Of a stretch of DNA of 64,000 nucleotides, positions 1 through 13,000 are shown piece by piece. The notes beneath the pieces were generated by a model. It did no database searches, was not told the DNA's origin, and worked only from the letters and a program-made list of their open reading frames with translations. The DNA lies in the NCBI GenBank assembly GCA_964036295.1, contig OZ038465.1:9183667-9247666 (forward strand). The letters are read 5' to 3'. Both the position numbers and the translations under genes were made by a program. The first letter of the stretch is position 1. Every line of letters begins with the position of its first letter. This DNA comes from Plumapathes pennacea. Lineage: Eukaryota; Cnidaria; Anthozoa; Antipatharia; Myriopathidae.

Positions 1-1600
1 ACGCATGTGTAACTCATGACCGAGCCCTGTAAGTTAGTGTTCGTTTTTGTTTTGATGTTGTTCATATAATTGTTTTCACCCGAGAGCCAAAGCGTAGGTA
101 TCATGGCAATTGGTAAATAAAAACTCCCCTCTAGGATTTTGAAGTTTGATTGACGTGCAAGCAAAAATACTATAATTTGATTGGGTGATGTTAACGTGCA
201 AGCGGTGTGGAAGCCTTCCTTTTTTAGCTGAGTTTCAAGTATGTAACGTGAGAGTTTTGTTGACATGTACTTGCGCCCTGGCGGTTTTTGTGTCTACTAT
301 TTCGAAGAAGCTGTAGACACTATGCCATCGACTCTGTAATGTAGGTAATGTAATGTAAGAATCGATAAATGGTCGCTCGTGACTATCCGGGACCAATGAG
401 AAGCATCAATGGTTAGTTCGTGAATTCGGGACGATTTCCGACCGTATATCAACTGTACTGATTGACCGGAATTTTAGCCGACTGAAACAACGAAGACTGA
501 CTACAAAACCCATGCTGTCGCGTCGCGAAGTTCTTGTGTGTTAAATCGCAGTTTTTGAAAATATGTATGCCGAAAACGCTCGAACGGAAGGTTCTGGCCA
601 GTACTATGCATCGCCCGATTTTCCTGACGAACTGTGTACAGTATGACAACACGTTGCAACGGCACGTAAATTGACCAGTCATTATTTTGTGTCGATGTTT
701 CGGTCGGCAGAGAAAGTACAGTAAAATGCGAAGCATCTATGAATCTTCCATTGGTCATTCGCGTACGAGTTGAAATAAATAATACTTTACTAATGAGCCT
801 AGTTGTGCTTGTCGTTACTGATTTGATTTGGTCGTGACGGCTGTGAAGTGAAATGTTTTTAAAACCGTCAATGCCAACTGAATAGGCATATTCCTAGCAA
901 TGGTTACTGCATCCTCGAGCACCTTTATCTCGTGGAACCTATATTTCTCCAGTAGTTCAGTTTCGCCTCGCGACGCTCTCGGAGTTAAGGTAACGCAAGT
1001 GCTTCTTTGTGCTGATCCGAGTTTTGATCTGTGAAATGCTTTCAGTGTCTGGGTATTCTTCTCTCTGTTCCTGCATTAAGCGCGTGCGTTTTCCCAGTTC
1101 TTAAATTCTCCCAATTTCCCAGAAAAGAATCGTTTCTTATAGAACAGTTTTAGTGTAAACACAGATGCGACGCGACATTTTGGCAGCGGGCCAGCTGGTT
1201 CAAGTGGAAGTTTACACTTCAGTGTAAACTTGAGTTAACAACTTGAGGTTGCGTTACTTGCTTACCCACATATTATTAGCATTAGCCATAGGTTGCCATC
1301 GACACATAGGCATTTTACAATATCTTCTTGACAGCTCAATAGCCTTATCTCTGCAGCACATGTTGGAATGCTTTTAGAACCTGATACACTCCGTATCACT
1401 TACGCATTAGTCCTTTTAGTTGAGCTTGTGTGGCGATAACACCCAGCTATAGTTGTAGTGCAGTTATTTTCCCGTCCCACCCATAGCCCATTAAACTGGT
1501 GACTGGCCTCGGGTGCTCACCTGCCAGTGCTACACCACTTGCTGGTGAATGTGGGTCTACGACCCCTTCATGCCTAGGGTTTGCATACCCTATCCATGCT

Positions 1601-1702
1601 GCTCATCCCGCGCGCCCAGTGTTACGAGCACTTCACTAGCTGGCTCATCCCCCGCGCCTAGTGTGGTACGAGCACCTCACTAGCTGGCTCATCCCTGCGC
1701 CT
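1601..1702 (+). repeat. Minisatellite, about 2.4 copies of a 42-44 bp unit
   Basis: Units begin gctcatccc and end cttcactagctg or cctcactagctg: 1601-1642, 1643-1686 and a partial 1687-1702. Confidence 0.85.
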
Positions 1703-1945
1703 CTGGCTTCTGAGCTCCCAGGTATTAGTCACCCATTTAACCACAATTTGTCTGAGTGTCATTATTTCACTGCCCACTTCTTTCGAAATACGTCACAAAT
1801 CATTTTGTGGTGCAAGAGGGATGCCTGTGGCAAATGCTATTTCTTTATGCAAAAAAAAATAGAAGAAATGCAGTAGACACATGCACCTCACAGGTGCCTA
1901 TTTTTGTTCAATTATAATCACTTTCTCATTCTTCCATTTGTGTAC

Positions 1946-1947
<2 letters not shown>

Positions 1948-1984
<37 letters not shown>
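1948..1984 (+). repeat. Poly-T run (37 bases)
   Basis: Uninterrupted T homopolymer inside a dispersed repeat; the matching place in the 62.7 kb copy has only a short T run (catttttc). Confidence 0.95.
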
Positions 1985-2409
1985 CTGGTTAAAACTAAGC
2001 GAAGCAAAGTAAACACAATCAAACGATACCAACATTTCGATAAGTTGAAGTCGCTCCCGGCTGTCACGGGTTTTTCAACTTTAACCTATGCTTGTCAAAC
2101 AACCGTGAATTTACCAAAACCACAATGATAACAGCTCTGAAATACAACAGGCCGACTGGAAATGAAGAAAGCCTGATAGAAGAAATGCACTTTAGAAAAA
2201 GAAAGCGCAGGCTAGGTTAATCATAGCCTGTGATTACAAACAAAGTCTAACTGTCAAAACAATTACGCATGAAAATGAGATAAGTCATGCATTACTCTTC
2301 TTTCCTGGCCGACCTTTTCACTCACATGCTCAAAATGTAGATTCTCTCAACCTTTTGAAGCAAATGTACTAGTATTGTAATTATAATTCCCACGCCCTGC
2401 GTGGGTACT

Positions 2410-2516
2410 AATTTATAGTTTAATCAGGTTTCATTTGAGCAAGGTGTCAAAAGCCAAGTTCCTTATACTATATATTTTTCTGGTGAGAAACTGATAGAGA
2501 AACTCTTGGGAGTCTC
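2410..2516 (+). repeat. Dispersed repeat, copy 1
   Basis: Shares agtttaatcag, a catttgagcaag-like stretch and ttctggtgagaaactga...agagaaa in the same order with 55773-55880. Short, diverged, no coding capacity seen. Confidence 0.5.
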
Positions 2517-3924
2517 GCTGTAGTCCAGGGATTACTCATTAAAGAATTCTAATGCTGCGTGCGGATACTTGCCACACCAAAAATCCCAAGCGCGACAAAA
2601 ATTCTGGCGTTTCTTACCAAGTTATACGCCTCTTCTCTCTCCGGTTAGACCAGGAATACTAATACTTTAGAGTAGCTAGAAACAAATGCGCTGTGAGTTG
2701 TTAATCTTCAGTAATGTTTTTCATTTTTATTGCCAATTTAAATTTTTGAAATTTTGTTTGAAAATGCCTTTTCGTGCCTTCTTGAGAATAAAATCGGGTT
2801 ATTGGCCAAGAAAATTGTAGCATCCGATATGATAAGCATATTGATTCATTAATATGCCCATTATCACTCTATATTTTCACCATGTGTTACAATAATTTTC
2901 GATAAAACAACAGGTGCAGCCCTTAATGGCATGTCTTTCGTGTGTAAAATAGGTTGTTTCTTGGAGAGGATTTCGGCTAATTCGTTAAAACGAAAGAAAC
3001 TTGTGATGCGCGACTACTCACTGGGGCAGCCGGTCATCATTTTTTGGTAGTTTATTTATTGGCAACTTAACCTCATTTTGTATCTTTAATTTTGTTTTGA
3101 GTTTTTCTGTTGTTGACTCAGACTTAGCGCACTCTCTTTCTCAAATCATAAACTGCTTCACTCTCCGGTAAGACGAAAAAGGTAGGTACAAATGAGACGT
3201 GTGTTTTTAATCTACGGGTCTGCTTTCAGGTTGTACATTTAGCGCTATTTTCCCATATATAGTTTCCTTATTTTCCATTTGGGTATCTTGTCTCAGTTTC
3301 TCGCTGATTGGATTTACCCTTATAGAGTTAGTTTGGACCGGGATTTGAGCTCTCGCACAAGTTATCAACTGAGGACATGTAGTTAAAACTAAATCATAGC
3401 TAATATTTTGAAAAAAAAAAAATCTGAGCTCCCAACTTTCACATACGTTTATAGTGAAGCTGTTCCTGTACCCATCATCTATTCGGGAAATGCCGCATTT
3501 ACCCGTGTATAAGTGCACTTTAGTAAAGATAAGTGCATAACCTAAGAATAAGCATAAGAAATAAGAAAGTTGTTTATGTTGGAGAGCAATGTTTACCTTG
3601 AAGTGTGAAATATGGAAATGTTTTTGTGGGAACTTTGGTTTTTCACTGGTTGGGAAATGTGATGTTTATATTCCGTGTAACTGCATATTTGCATTTGGAC
3701 CTTACCGTTATTGTCGATTTGGTTGGGTTGGTAGGCAGGGAGAAGGGGGGAGGGGATGGTCGTTTGGAGGATTTGGATATGAAAAGAAGCTGTGCTAGCG
3801 GCTGCCCTTAAATTAGCTGTTACCCCCACTGGACACCGTCATTTCACTTAACCCACTACATTAATAATTTAGAGTAGTTACGAACAAAGGGCCGTGAGTT
3901 GTTAATCTATGGTTCCGATTTCAG

Positions 3925-4023
3925 TTGAGAAGGACCCCACTTCACGAAGGGGCAAGTGGTGGCCATCTGGAAGTGGTGAACAAATTGTTAGATGCAGGTG
4001 CAGACGTCAAAGTCTCCTATGAG
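3925..4023 (+). CDS. Ankyrin exon 1 of 33
   Basis: First intact 99-nt exon of the array, after gatttcag and before gtacgta. One ankyrin repeat: L-R-R at 1-3, TPLH at 4-7, EGASGG at 8-13 (Gly replaces the usual Ala at 9), the conserved HLEVVNKLLDAGADV core, ending KVSYE. Confidence 0.85.
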
Positions 4024-7000
4024 GTACGTACGAAATGTCATACATAGGAAAGTGTTATTTGCAATGGATGTTGATCGATTTCACGATGTTTGTGTAGATT
4101 TGTGGCTAATTTGTTGAAACGAACGAAAGTGGTGATGCGCGACCACTCAAAGTGGCAGCAGGTCATAATTTCTTGGTATTATTTTTATTGGCAATTCTAC
4201 CTCATTTTGTATGTGCAATTTGGTTTTCAGTTTTTCATTTCTTTAATAAGATTTAGTGCAGTTTCTTTCTGAAGTCATAAACTGCTTTCTTCTCCAGTTA
4301 GACTAGAAATTAGGTACAAATGCGTCGTGTGTTGTTAGTCTGTGGATCCTTTTTCAGGTTGTACATTTAGCGCTATTTTCCCATATATAGTTTCCTTATT
4401 TTGCATTTGGGTATTTTGTCTCAGTTTCTCGCTGATTGGATTTACCCTTATAGAGTTAATTTGGACCAGGATTTGAGCTCTCACAGAAGGGACTTATGTA
4501 CTTACCAACTGAGGACATGTAGTTAAAACTAAATCATAGCTAATATTTTGAAAAAAAGAAATCTGAGCTCCCAACTTTCACATACGTTTATAGTGAAGCT
4601 GTTCCTGTACCCGTCATCTATTCGGGGAATGCCGCATTTACCCGTGCATAAGTGCACTTTAGTAAAGATAAGTGCATAACCCAAGAATAAGCATAAGAAA
4701 TAAGAAAGTTGTTTATGTTGGAGAGCAATGTTTACCTTTAAGTGTGAAATATGGAAATGTTTTTGTGGGAACTTTGGTTTTTCACTGGTTGGGAAATGTG
4801 ATGTTTATATTCCGCGTAACTGCATATTTGCATTTGGACCTTACCGTTATTGTCGATTTGGTTGGGTTGGCAGGCAGGGAGAAGGGGGAAGGGGATGGTC
4901 GTTTGGAGGATTTGGATATGAAAAGAAGCTGTGGTAGCGGCTGCCCTTAAATTAGCTGTTACCCCCACTGGACACCGTCATTTCACTTAACCCCCTACAT
5001 TAATACTTTAGAGTAGTTACGAACAAAGGGCCGTGAGTTGTTAATCTATGGTTCCGATTTCAGTGGAGAGGGACCCCACTTCACGAAGCGGCAAGAGATG
5101 GCCATCTGGAAGTGGTGAACAAATTGTTAGATGCAGGTGCAGACGTCACCGACATGGATAGGGTACGTAAGAAATGTCATACATACGAAAATGTTATTTG
5201 CAATGGATGTTGATCGATTTCACGGTGTTTTTGTGGATTTGTGATTAATTTGTTGAAACGAACGAAAGTGGTGATGCGCGACCACTCAATGTGGCAGCAG
5301 GTCATAATTTCTTGGTATTATTTTTATTGGCAATTCTACCTCATTTTGTATGTGTAATTTGATTTTGAGTTTTTTCATTTCTTTAATAAGATTTAGTGCA
5401 CTTTCTTTCTGAAGTCATAAGCTGCTTTCTTCTCCAGTTAGAGTAGAAATTAGGTACAAATGCGTCGTGCGTTGTTAGTCTGTGGATCCGTTTTCAGGTT
5501 GTACATTTAGCGCTATTTTCCCATATATAGTTTCCTTATTTTGCATTTGGGTATTTTGTCTCAGTTTCTCGCTGATTGGATTTACCCTTATAGAGTTAAT
5601 TTGGACCAGGATTTGAGCTCTCGCAGAAGCGACTTATGTACTTACCAACTGAGGACATGTAGTTAAAACTAAATCATAGCTAATATTTTGAAAAAAAAAT
5701 CTGAGCTCCCAACTTTCACATACGTTTATAGTGAAGCTGTTCCTGTACCCGTCATCTATTCGGGGAATGCCGCATTTACCCGTGTATAAGTGCACTTTAG
5801 TAAAGATAAGTGCATAACCTAAGAATAAGCATAAGAAATAAGAAAGTTGTTTATGTTGGAGAGCAATGTTTACCTTTAAGTGTGAAATATGGAAATGTTT
5901 TTGTGGGTACTTTTGTTTTTCACTGGTTGGGAAATGTGATGTTTATATTTCGCGTAACTGCATATTTGCATTTGGACCTTACCGTTATTGTCGATTTGGT
6001 TGGATTGGCAGGCAGGGAGAAGGGGGAAGGGGATGGTCGTTTGGAGGATTTGGATATGAAAAGAAGCTGTAGTAGCGGCTGCCCTTAAATTAGCTGTTAC
6101 CCCCACTGGACACCGTCATTTCACTTAACCCACTACATTAATACTTTACAGTAGTTACGAACAAAGGGCCGTGAGTTGTTAATCTATGGTTCCGATTTCA
6201 GTGGAGAAGGACCCCACTTCACGAAGCGGCAAGATGTGGCCATCTGAAAGTGGTGAACAAATTGTTAGATGCAGGTGCAGACGTCAACGTCATGGATAGG
6301 GTACGTAAGAAATGTCATACATACGAAAATGTTATTTGCAATGGATGTTGATCGATTTCACGGTGTTTGTGTGGATTTGTGGCTAATTTTTTGAAACGAA
6401 CGAAAGTGGTGATGCGCGACCACTCAATGTGGCAGCAGGCCATAATCTCTTGGTATTATTTTTATTGGTAATTTTACCTCATTATGTATCTGTAATTTGG
6501 TTTTGAGTTTTTTCATTTGTTGAAAAAAATTTAGTGCACTTTCTTTCTGAAGTCATAAGCTGCTTTCTTCTCCAGTTAGACTATGAATTAGGTACAAATG
6601 CGTCTTGTGTTGTTAGTCTGTGGATCCGTTTTCAGGTTGTACATTTAGCGCTATTTTCCCGTATACAGTTTCCTTATTTTGCATTTGGGTATTTTGTCTC
6701 AGTTTCCCGCTGATTCGATTTACCCTTATATAGTTAGTTTGTACCGGGATTTGAGCTCTCGCAGAAGCGACTTATGTACTTACCAACTGAGGACATGCAG
6801 TTAAAACTAAATCATAGCTAATGTTTTGAAAAAAAGAAATCTAAGCTCCTAACTTTCACATAATTTTATAGTGAAGCTGTTCCTGTACCCGTCATCTATT
6901 CGAATGGCCCATTTACACGTGTACAAATGCACTTTAGTAAAGATAAGTGCATAACCTAAGAATAAGCATATGAAATAAGAAAGTTGTTTATGTTGGAGAG

Positions 7001-10000
7001 CAATGTTTACCTTTAAGTGTGAAATATGGAAATGTATTTGTGGGAACTTTGGTTTTTCACTGGTTGGGAAATGTGATGTTTATATTCCGTGTAACTGCAT
7101 CTTTGCATTTGGACCTGACCGTTATTGTCGATTTGGTTGGGTTGGGAGGCAGGGAGAAGTGTGGAGGGGATGGTCGTGTGGATGATTTGGATATGAAAAG
7201 AAGCTGTGGTAGCGGCTGCCCTTAATTTAGCTGTTACCCCTACTGGACACCGTCATTTCATGTAACCCACTACATTAATACTTTAGAGTAGTTAGAAACA
7301 AAGGGCCGTGAGTTGTTAATCTGTTTTGTTTTCAGTTCAGCGGGACCCCACTTCACTTAGCGGCAAATGGTGGCCATCTGGAAGTGGTGAACAAATTGTT
7401 AGGATCAGGTGCAGACGTGAACGTCACTAATACGGTACGTAAGATATGTCATACATAATAAAAAGGTATTTCCAAAGAATGTTGATCGCTTTCACGGTGT
7501 TTGTGTGGATTTCTGGCTAATTCGTTGAAACGAACGAAACTGGTGATGCGCGACCACTCAATGTGGCAGCCGGTCATAATTTCTTGGTATTAATTTTATT
7601 GGCAATTCTACCTCATTTTGTGTCTGCAATTTGATTTTGAGTTTTTTCATTTGTTGAATAAGGTTTAGTGCAGTTTCTTTCTGAAGTCATAAGCTGCTTT
7701 TTTCTCCAGTTAGACTATAAATTAGGTACAAATGCGTCGTTTGTTGTTAGTCTGTGGGTCCGTTTTCAGGTTGTATATTTAGCGCTATTTTCCCATATAT
7801 AGGTTCCTCATTTTGCATTTGGGGACTTTGTCTCAGTTTGTCGCTGATTGGATTTAGCCTTCTATAGTTAGTTTGGACCGTGATTTGAGCTCTTGCAGAA
7901 GCGACTTATGTGCTTACCAACTGAGGACATGCAGTTAAAACTAAATCATAGCTAATATTTTGAAAAAAAGAAATCTAAGCTCCTAACTTTCACATACGTT
8001 TATAGTGAAGCTGTTCCTGTACCCATCATCTATTCGGGGAATGCCGCATTTACACGTGTATAAGTGCATAACCTAAGAATAAGCATATGAAATAAGAAAG
8101 TTGTTTATGTTGGAGAGCAATGTTTACCTTTAAGTGTGAAATATGGAAATGTATTTGTGTGAACTTTGGTTTTTCACTGGTTGGGAAATGTGATGTTTAT
8201 ATTCCGTGTAACTGCATCTTCGCATTTGGACCTTACCGTTATTGTCGATTTGGTTGGGTTGGGAGGCAGGGAGAAGGGGGAAGGGGATGGTCGTTTGGAG
8301 GATTTGGATATGAAAAGAAGTTGTGGTAGTGGCTGCCCTTAAATTAGCTGTTACCCCCACTGGACACCGTCATTTCACTTAACCCACTACATTAATGCTT
8401 TACAGTAGTTACGAACAAAGGGCCGTGAGTTGCTAATCTATGGTTCCGATTTCAGTTGAGAAGGACCCCACTTCACGAAGCGGCAAGTGGTGGCCATCTG
8501 GAAGTGGTGAACAAATTGTTAGATGCAGGTGCAGACGTCAAAGTCTCCTATGAGGTATGTACGAAATTTCATACATAGGAAAGTGTTATTTGCAATGGAT
8601 GTTGATCGATTTCACGATGTTTGTGTAGATTTGTGGCTAATGTGTTGAAACGAACGAAAGTGGTGATGCGCGACCACTCAAAGTGGCAGCAGGTCATAAT
8701 TTCTTGGTATTATTTTTATTGGCAATTCTACCTCATTTTGTATGTGCAATTTGGTTTTCAGTTTTTCATTTCTTTAATAAGATTTAGTGCAGTTTCTTTC
8801 TGAAGTCATAAACTGCTTTCTTCTCCAGTTAGACTAGAAATTAGGTACAAATGCGTCGTGCGTTGTTAGTCTGTGGATCCGTTTTCAGGTTGTACATTTA
8901 GCGTTATTTTCCCATATATAGTTTCCTTATTTTGCATTTGGGTATTTTGTCTCAGTTTCTCGCTGATTGGATTTACCCTTATAGAGTTAATTTGGACCAG
9001 GATTTGAGCTCTCACAGAAGGGACTTATGTACTTACCAACTGAGGACATGTAGTTAAAACTAAATCATAGCTAATATTTTGAAAAAAAAATCTGAGCTCC
9101 CAACTTTCACATACGTTTATAGTGAAGCTGTTCCTGTACCCGTCATCTATTCGGGGAATGCCGCATTTACCCGTGTATAAGTGCACTTTAGTAAAGATAA
9201 GTGCATAACCTAAGAATAAGCATAAGAAATAAGAAAGTTGTTTATGTTGGAGAGCAATGTTTACCTTTAAGTGTGAAATATGGGAAATGTTTTTGTGGGA
9301 ACTTTGGTTTATCACTGGTTGGGAAATGTGATGTTTATATTCCGTGTAACTGCATATTTGCATTTGGACCTTACCGTTATTGTCGATTTGGTTGGGTTGG
9401 GAGGCAGGGAGAAGGGGGAAGGGGATGGTCGTTTGGAGGATTTGAATATGAAAAGAAGTTGTGGTAGTGGCTGCCCTTAAATTAGCTGTTACCCCCACTG
9501 GACACCGTCATTTCACTTAACTCACTACATTAATGCTTTACAGTAGTTACGAACAAAGGGCCGTGAGTTGTTAATCTATGGTTCCGATTTCAGTGGAGAG
9601 GGACCCCACTTCACGAAGCGGCAAGTGGTGGCCATCTGGAAGTGGTGAACAAATTGTTAGATGCAGGTGCAGACGTCAAAGTCTCCTATGAGGTACGTAC
9701 GAAATGTCATACATAGGAAAGTGTTATTTGCAATGGATGTTGATCGATTTCACGGTGTTTGTGTGGATTTGTGGCTAATTTGTTGAAACGAACGAAAGTG
9801 GTGATGCGCGACCACTCAATGTGGCAGCAGGTCATAATTTCTTGGTATTATTTTTATTGGCAATTCTATCTCATTTTGTATCTGCAATTAGGTTTTGAGT
9901 TTTTTCATTTATTGAATAAGATTTAGTGCACTTTCTTTCTGAAGTCATAAGCTGCTTTCTTCTCCAGTTAGAGTACAAATTAGGTACAAATGCGTCGTGT

Positions 10001-13000
10001 GTTGTTAGTCTATGGGTCCCTTTTGAGGTTGTACATTTAGCGTTATTTTCCCATCTAAAGTTTCCTTATTTTCCATTTGGGTATTTTGTCTCAGTTTCTC
10101 GCTGATTGGATTTACCCTTATAGAGTTAATTTGGACCAGGATTTGAGCTCTCGCAGAAGCAACTTATGTACTTACCAACTGAGGACATGTAGTTAAAACT
10201 AAATCATAGCTAATATTTTGAAAAAAAGAAATCTGAGCTCCCAACTTTCACATACGTTTATAGTGAAGCTGTTCCTGTACCCGTCATCTATTCGGGGAAT
10301 GCCGCATTTACCCGTGTATAAGTGCACTTTAGTAAAGATAAGTGCATAACCTAAGAATAAGCATAAGAAATAAGAAAGTTGTTTATGTTGGAGAGCAATG
10401 TTTACCTTTAAGTGTGAAATATGGAAATGTTTTTGTGGGAACTTTGGTTTTTCACTGGTTGGGAAATGTGATGTTTATATTCCGCGTAACTGCATATTTG
10501 CATTTGGACCTTACCGTTATTGTCGATTTGGTTGGGTTGGGAGGCAGGGAGAAGGGGGGAGGGGATGGTCGTTTGGAGGATTTGGATATGAAAAGAAGCT
10601 GTGGTAGCGGCTGCCCTTAAATTAGCTGTTACCCCCACTGGACACCGTCATTTCACTTAACCCACTACATTAATACTTTAGAGTAGTTACGAACAAAGGG
10701 CCGTGAGTTGTTAATCTATGGTTCCGATTTCAGTGGAGAGGGACCCCACTTCACGAAGCGGCAAGAGGTGGCCATCTGGAAGTGGTGAACAAATTGTTAG
10801 ATGCAGGTGCAGACGTCAACGTCATGGATAGGGTACGTAAGAAATGTTATACATACGAAAATGTTATTTCAATGGATGTTGATCGATTTCACGGTGTTTG
10901 TGTGGATTTGTGATTAATTCGTTGAAAGGAACGAAAGTGGTGATGCGCGACCACTTAATGTGGCAGCAGGTCATAATTTCTTGGTGTTATTTTTTATTTT
11001 TTTTTGAATTCTACCTCATTTTGTATCTATAATTTGATTTTGAGTTTTTTCATTTGTTTAATAAGATTTAGTACACTTTCTTTCTAAAGTCATAAGCTGC
11101 TTTCTTCTCCAGTTAGACTAGAAATTAGGTACAAATGCGTCGTGTGTTGTTAGTCTGTGGATCCGTTTTCAGGTTGTACATTTAGCGCTATTTTCCCATA
11201 TATAGTTTCCTTATTTTGCGTTTGGGTATTTTGTCTCAGTTTCTCGCTGATTGGATTTACCCTTATAGAGTTAATTTAGACCAGGATTTGAGCTCTCGCA
11301 GAAGCGACTTATGTACTTACCAACTGAGGACATGTAGTTAAAACTAAATCATAGCTAATATTTTGAAAAAAAGAAATCTGAGCTCCCAACTTTCACATAC
11401 GTTTATAGTGAAGCTGTTCCTGTACCCGTCATCTATTCGGGGAATGCCGCATTTGCCCGTGTATAAGTGCACTTTAGTAAAGATAAGTGCATAACCTAAG
11501 AATAAGCATAGAGCCGTTTTCGGATGAGTGTCGAAAACCAAAACCAAAGTAATCACACAGGCCAATCACAGAGACTGAGAGAAAACAGTTCAGCCAATTG
11601 GAAGCCAAAGTAATTTGCGTTTGGTCTTGCGTTTGGTTTTACTTTCCAATCAGCAGTGCGAGTACACGCCATCGCTTGCGTGAGAAGTGTTTGGTTTTGG
11701 TTTTGGTTTTGTTCCTGATTGGCTAAGCATGCTGACAAACTAGTGTGGACCAATCCGAAAGCGAAGCAAACGCAAAACCAAAGCAATCACACAATTACTT
11801 TCGGCAGTCATCCGAAAACCGCTCTAAGAAATAAGAAAGTTGTTTATGTTGGAGAGCAATGTTTACCTTGAAGTGTGAAATATGGAAATGTTTTTGTGGG
11901 AACTTTGGTTTTTCACTGGTTGGGAAATGTGATGTTTATATTCCGGGTAACTGCATATTTGCATTTGGACCTGACCGTTATTGTCGATTTGGTTGGGTTG
12001 GGAGGCAGGGAGAAGGGGGAAGGGGATGGTGGTTTGGAGGATTTGGATATGAAAAGAAGCTGTTGTAGCGGCTGCCCTTAAATTAGCTGTTACCCCCACT
12101 GGACACCGTCATTTCACTTAACCCACTACATTAATACTTTAGAGTAGTTACGAACAAAGGGCCGTGAGTTGTTAATCTATGGTTCCGATTTCAGTCGAGA
12201 GGGACCCCACTTCACGAAGCGACAAGAGGTGGCCATCTGGAAGTGGTGAACAAATTGTTAGATGCAGGTGCAGACCTCAAAGTCATGGATAGTGTACGTA
12301 AGAAATATCATACATACGAAAATGTTATTTGCAATGGATGTTGATCGATTTCACGGTGTTTGTGTGGATTTGTGATTAATTTGTTGAAACGAACGAAAGT
12401 GGTGATGTGCAACCACTCAATATAGCAGCAGGTCATAATTTCTTGGTATTATTTTTATTGGCAATTCTACCTCATTTTGTATGTGTAATTTGATTTTGAG
12501 TTTTTTCATTTCTTTAGTAAGATTTAGTGCACTTTCTTTCTGAAGTCATAAGCTGCTTTCTTCTCCAGTTAGAGTAGAAATTAGGTACAAATGCGTCGTG
12601 TGTTGTTAGTCTGTGGGTCCGTTTTCAGGTTGTACATTTAGCGCTAATTTCCCATATATAGTTTCCTTATTTTGCATTTGGGTATTTTGTCTCAGTTTCT
12701 CGCTGATTGGATTTACCCTTATAGAGTTAATTTGGACCAGGATTTGAGCTCTCGCAGAAGCGGCTTATGTACTTACCAACTGAGGACATGTAGTTAAAAC
12801 TAAATCATAGCTAATATTTTGAAAAAAGAAATCTGAGCTCCCAACTTTCACATACGTTTATAGTGAAGCTGTTTCTGTACCCGTCACCTATTCGGCGAAT
12901 GCCGCATTTACCCGTGTATAAGTGCACTTTAGTAAAGATAAGTGCATATTAACCTAAGAATAAGCATAAGAAATAAGATAGTTGTTTATGTTGGAGAGCA

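Larger units (their letters stand above)
205..2170 (+). repeat. Dispersed repeat copy split by a ~1.6 kb insertion
   Basis: Positions about 205-285 (ctgagtttcaagt, tgttgacatgtacttgcg) match the start, and about 1985-2170 (aagcgaagcaaagtaaac, caatcaaacgatac, gaatttaccaaaacc) match the end, of one continuous sequence at 62650-62975. The intervening about 1.6 kb is therefore probably an insertion in this copy. Confidence 0.55.
1..3924. other. 5' region without a supported exon
   Basis: No gene recognised. Contains a split dispersed repeat, a GC-richer stretch near 900-1000 with an exon-like end (gagttaag followed by gtaacg at 990), a minisatellite (1601-1702), a poly-T run (1948-1984), and from about 2955 the first half-unit of the array. 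The initiating exon of the receptor should lie here or upstream, but I see no convincing phase-0 coding exon. Confidence 0.6.

Noticed and set aside
449-758. Overlapping minus-strand frames near the left end
   Set aside because: Two frames overlap each other; neither has domain features, splice context or composition typical of coding sequence.
1904-2128. Phe-rich frame across the poly-T run
   Set aside because: Translation of a T homopolymer.
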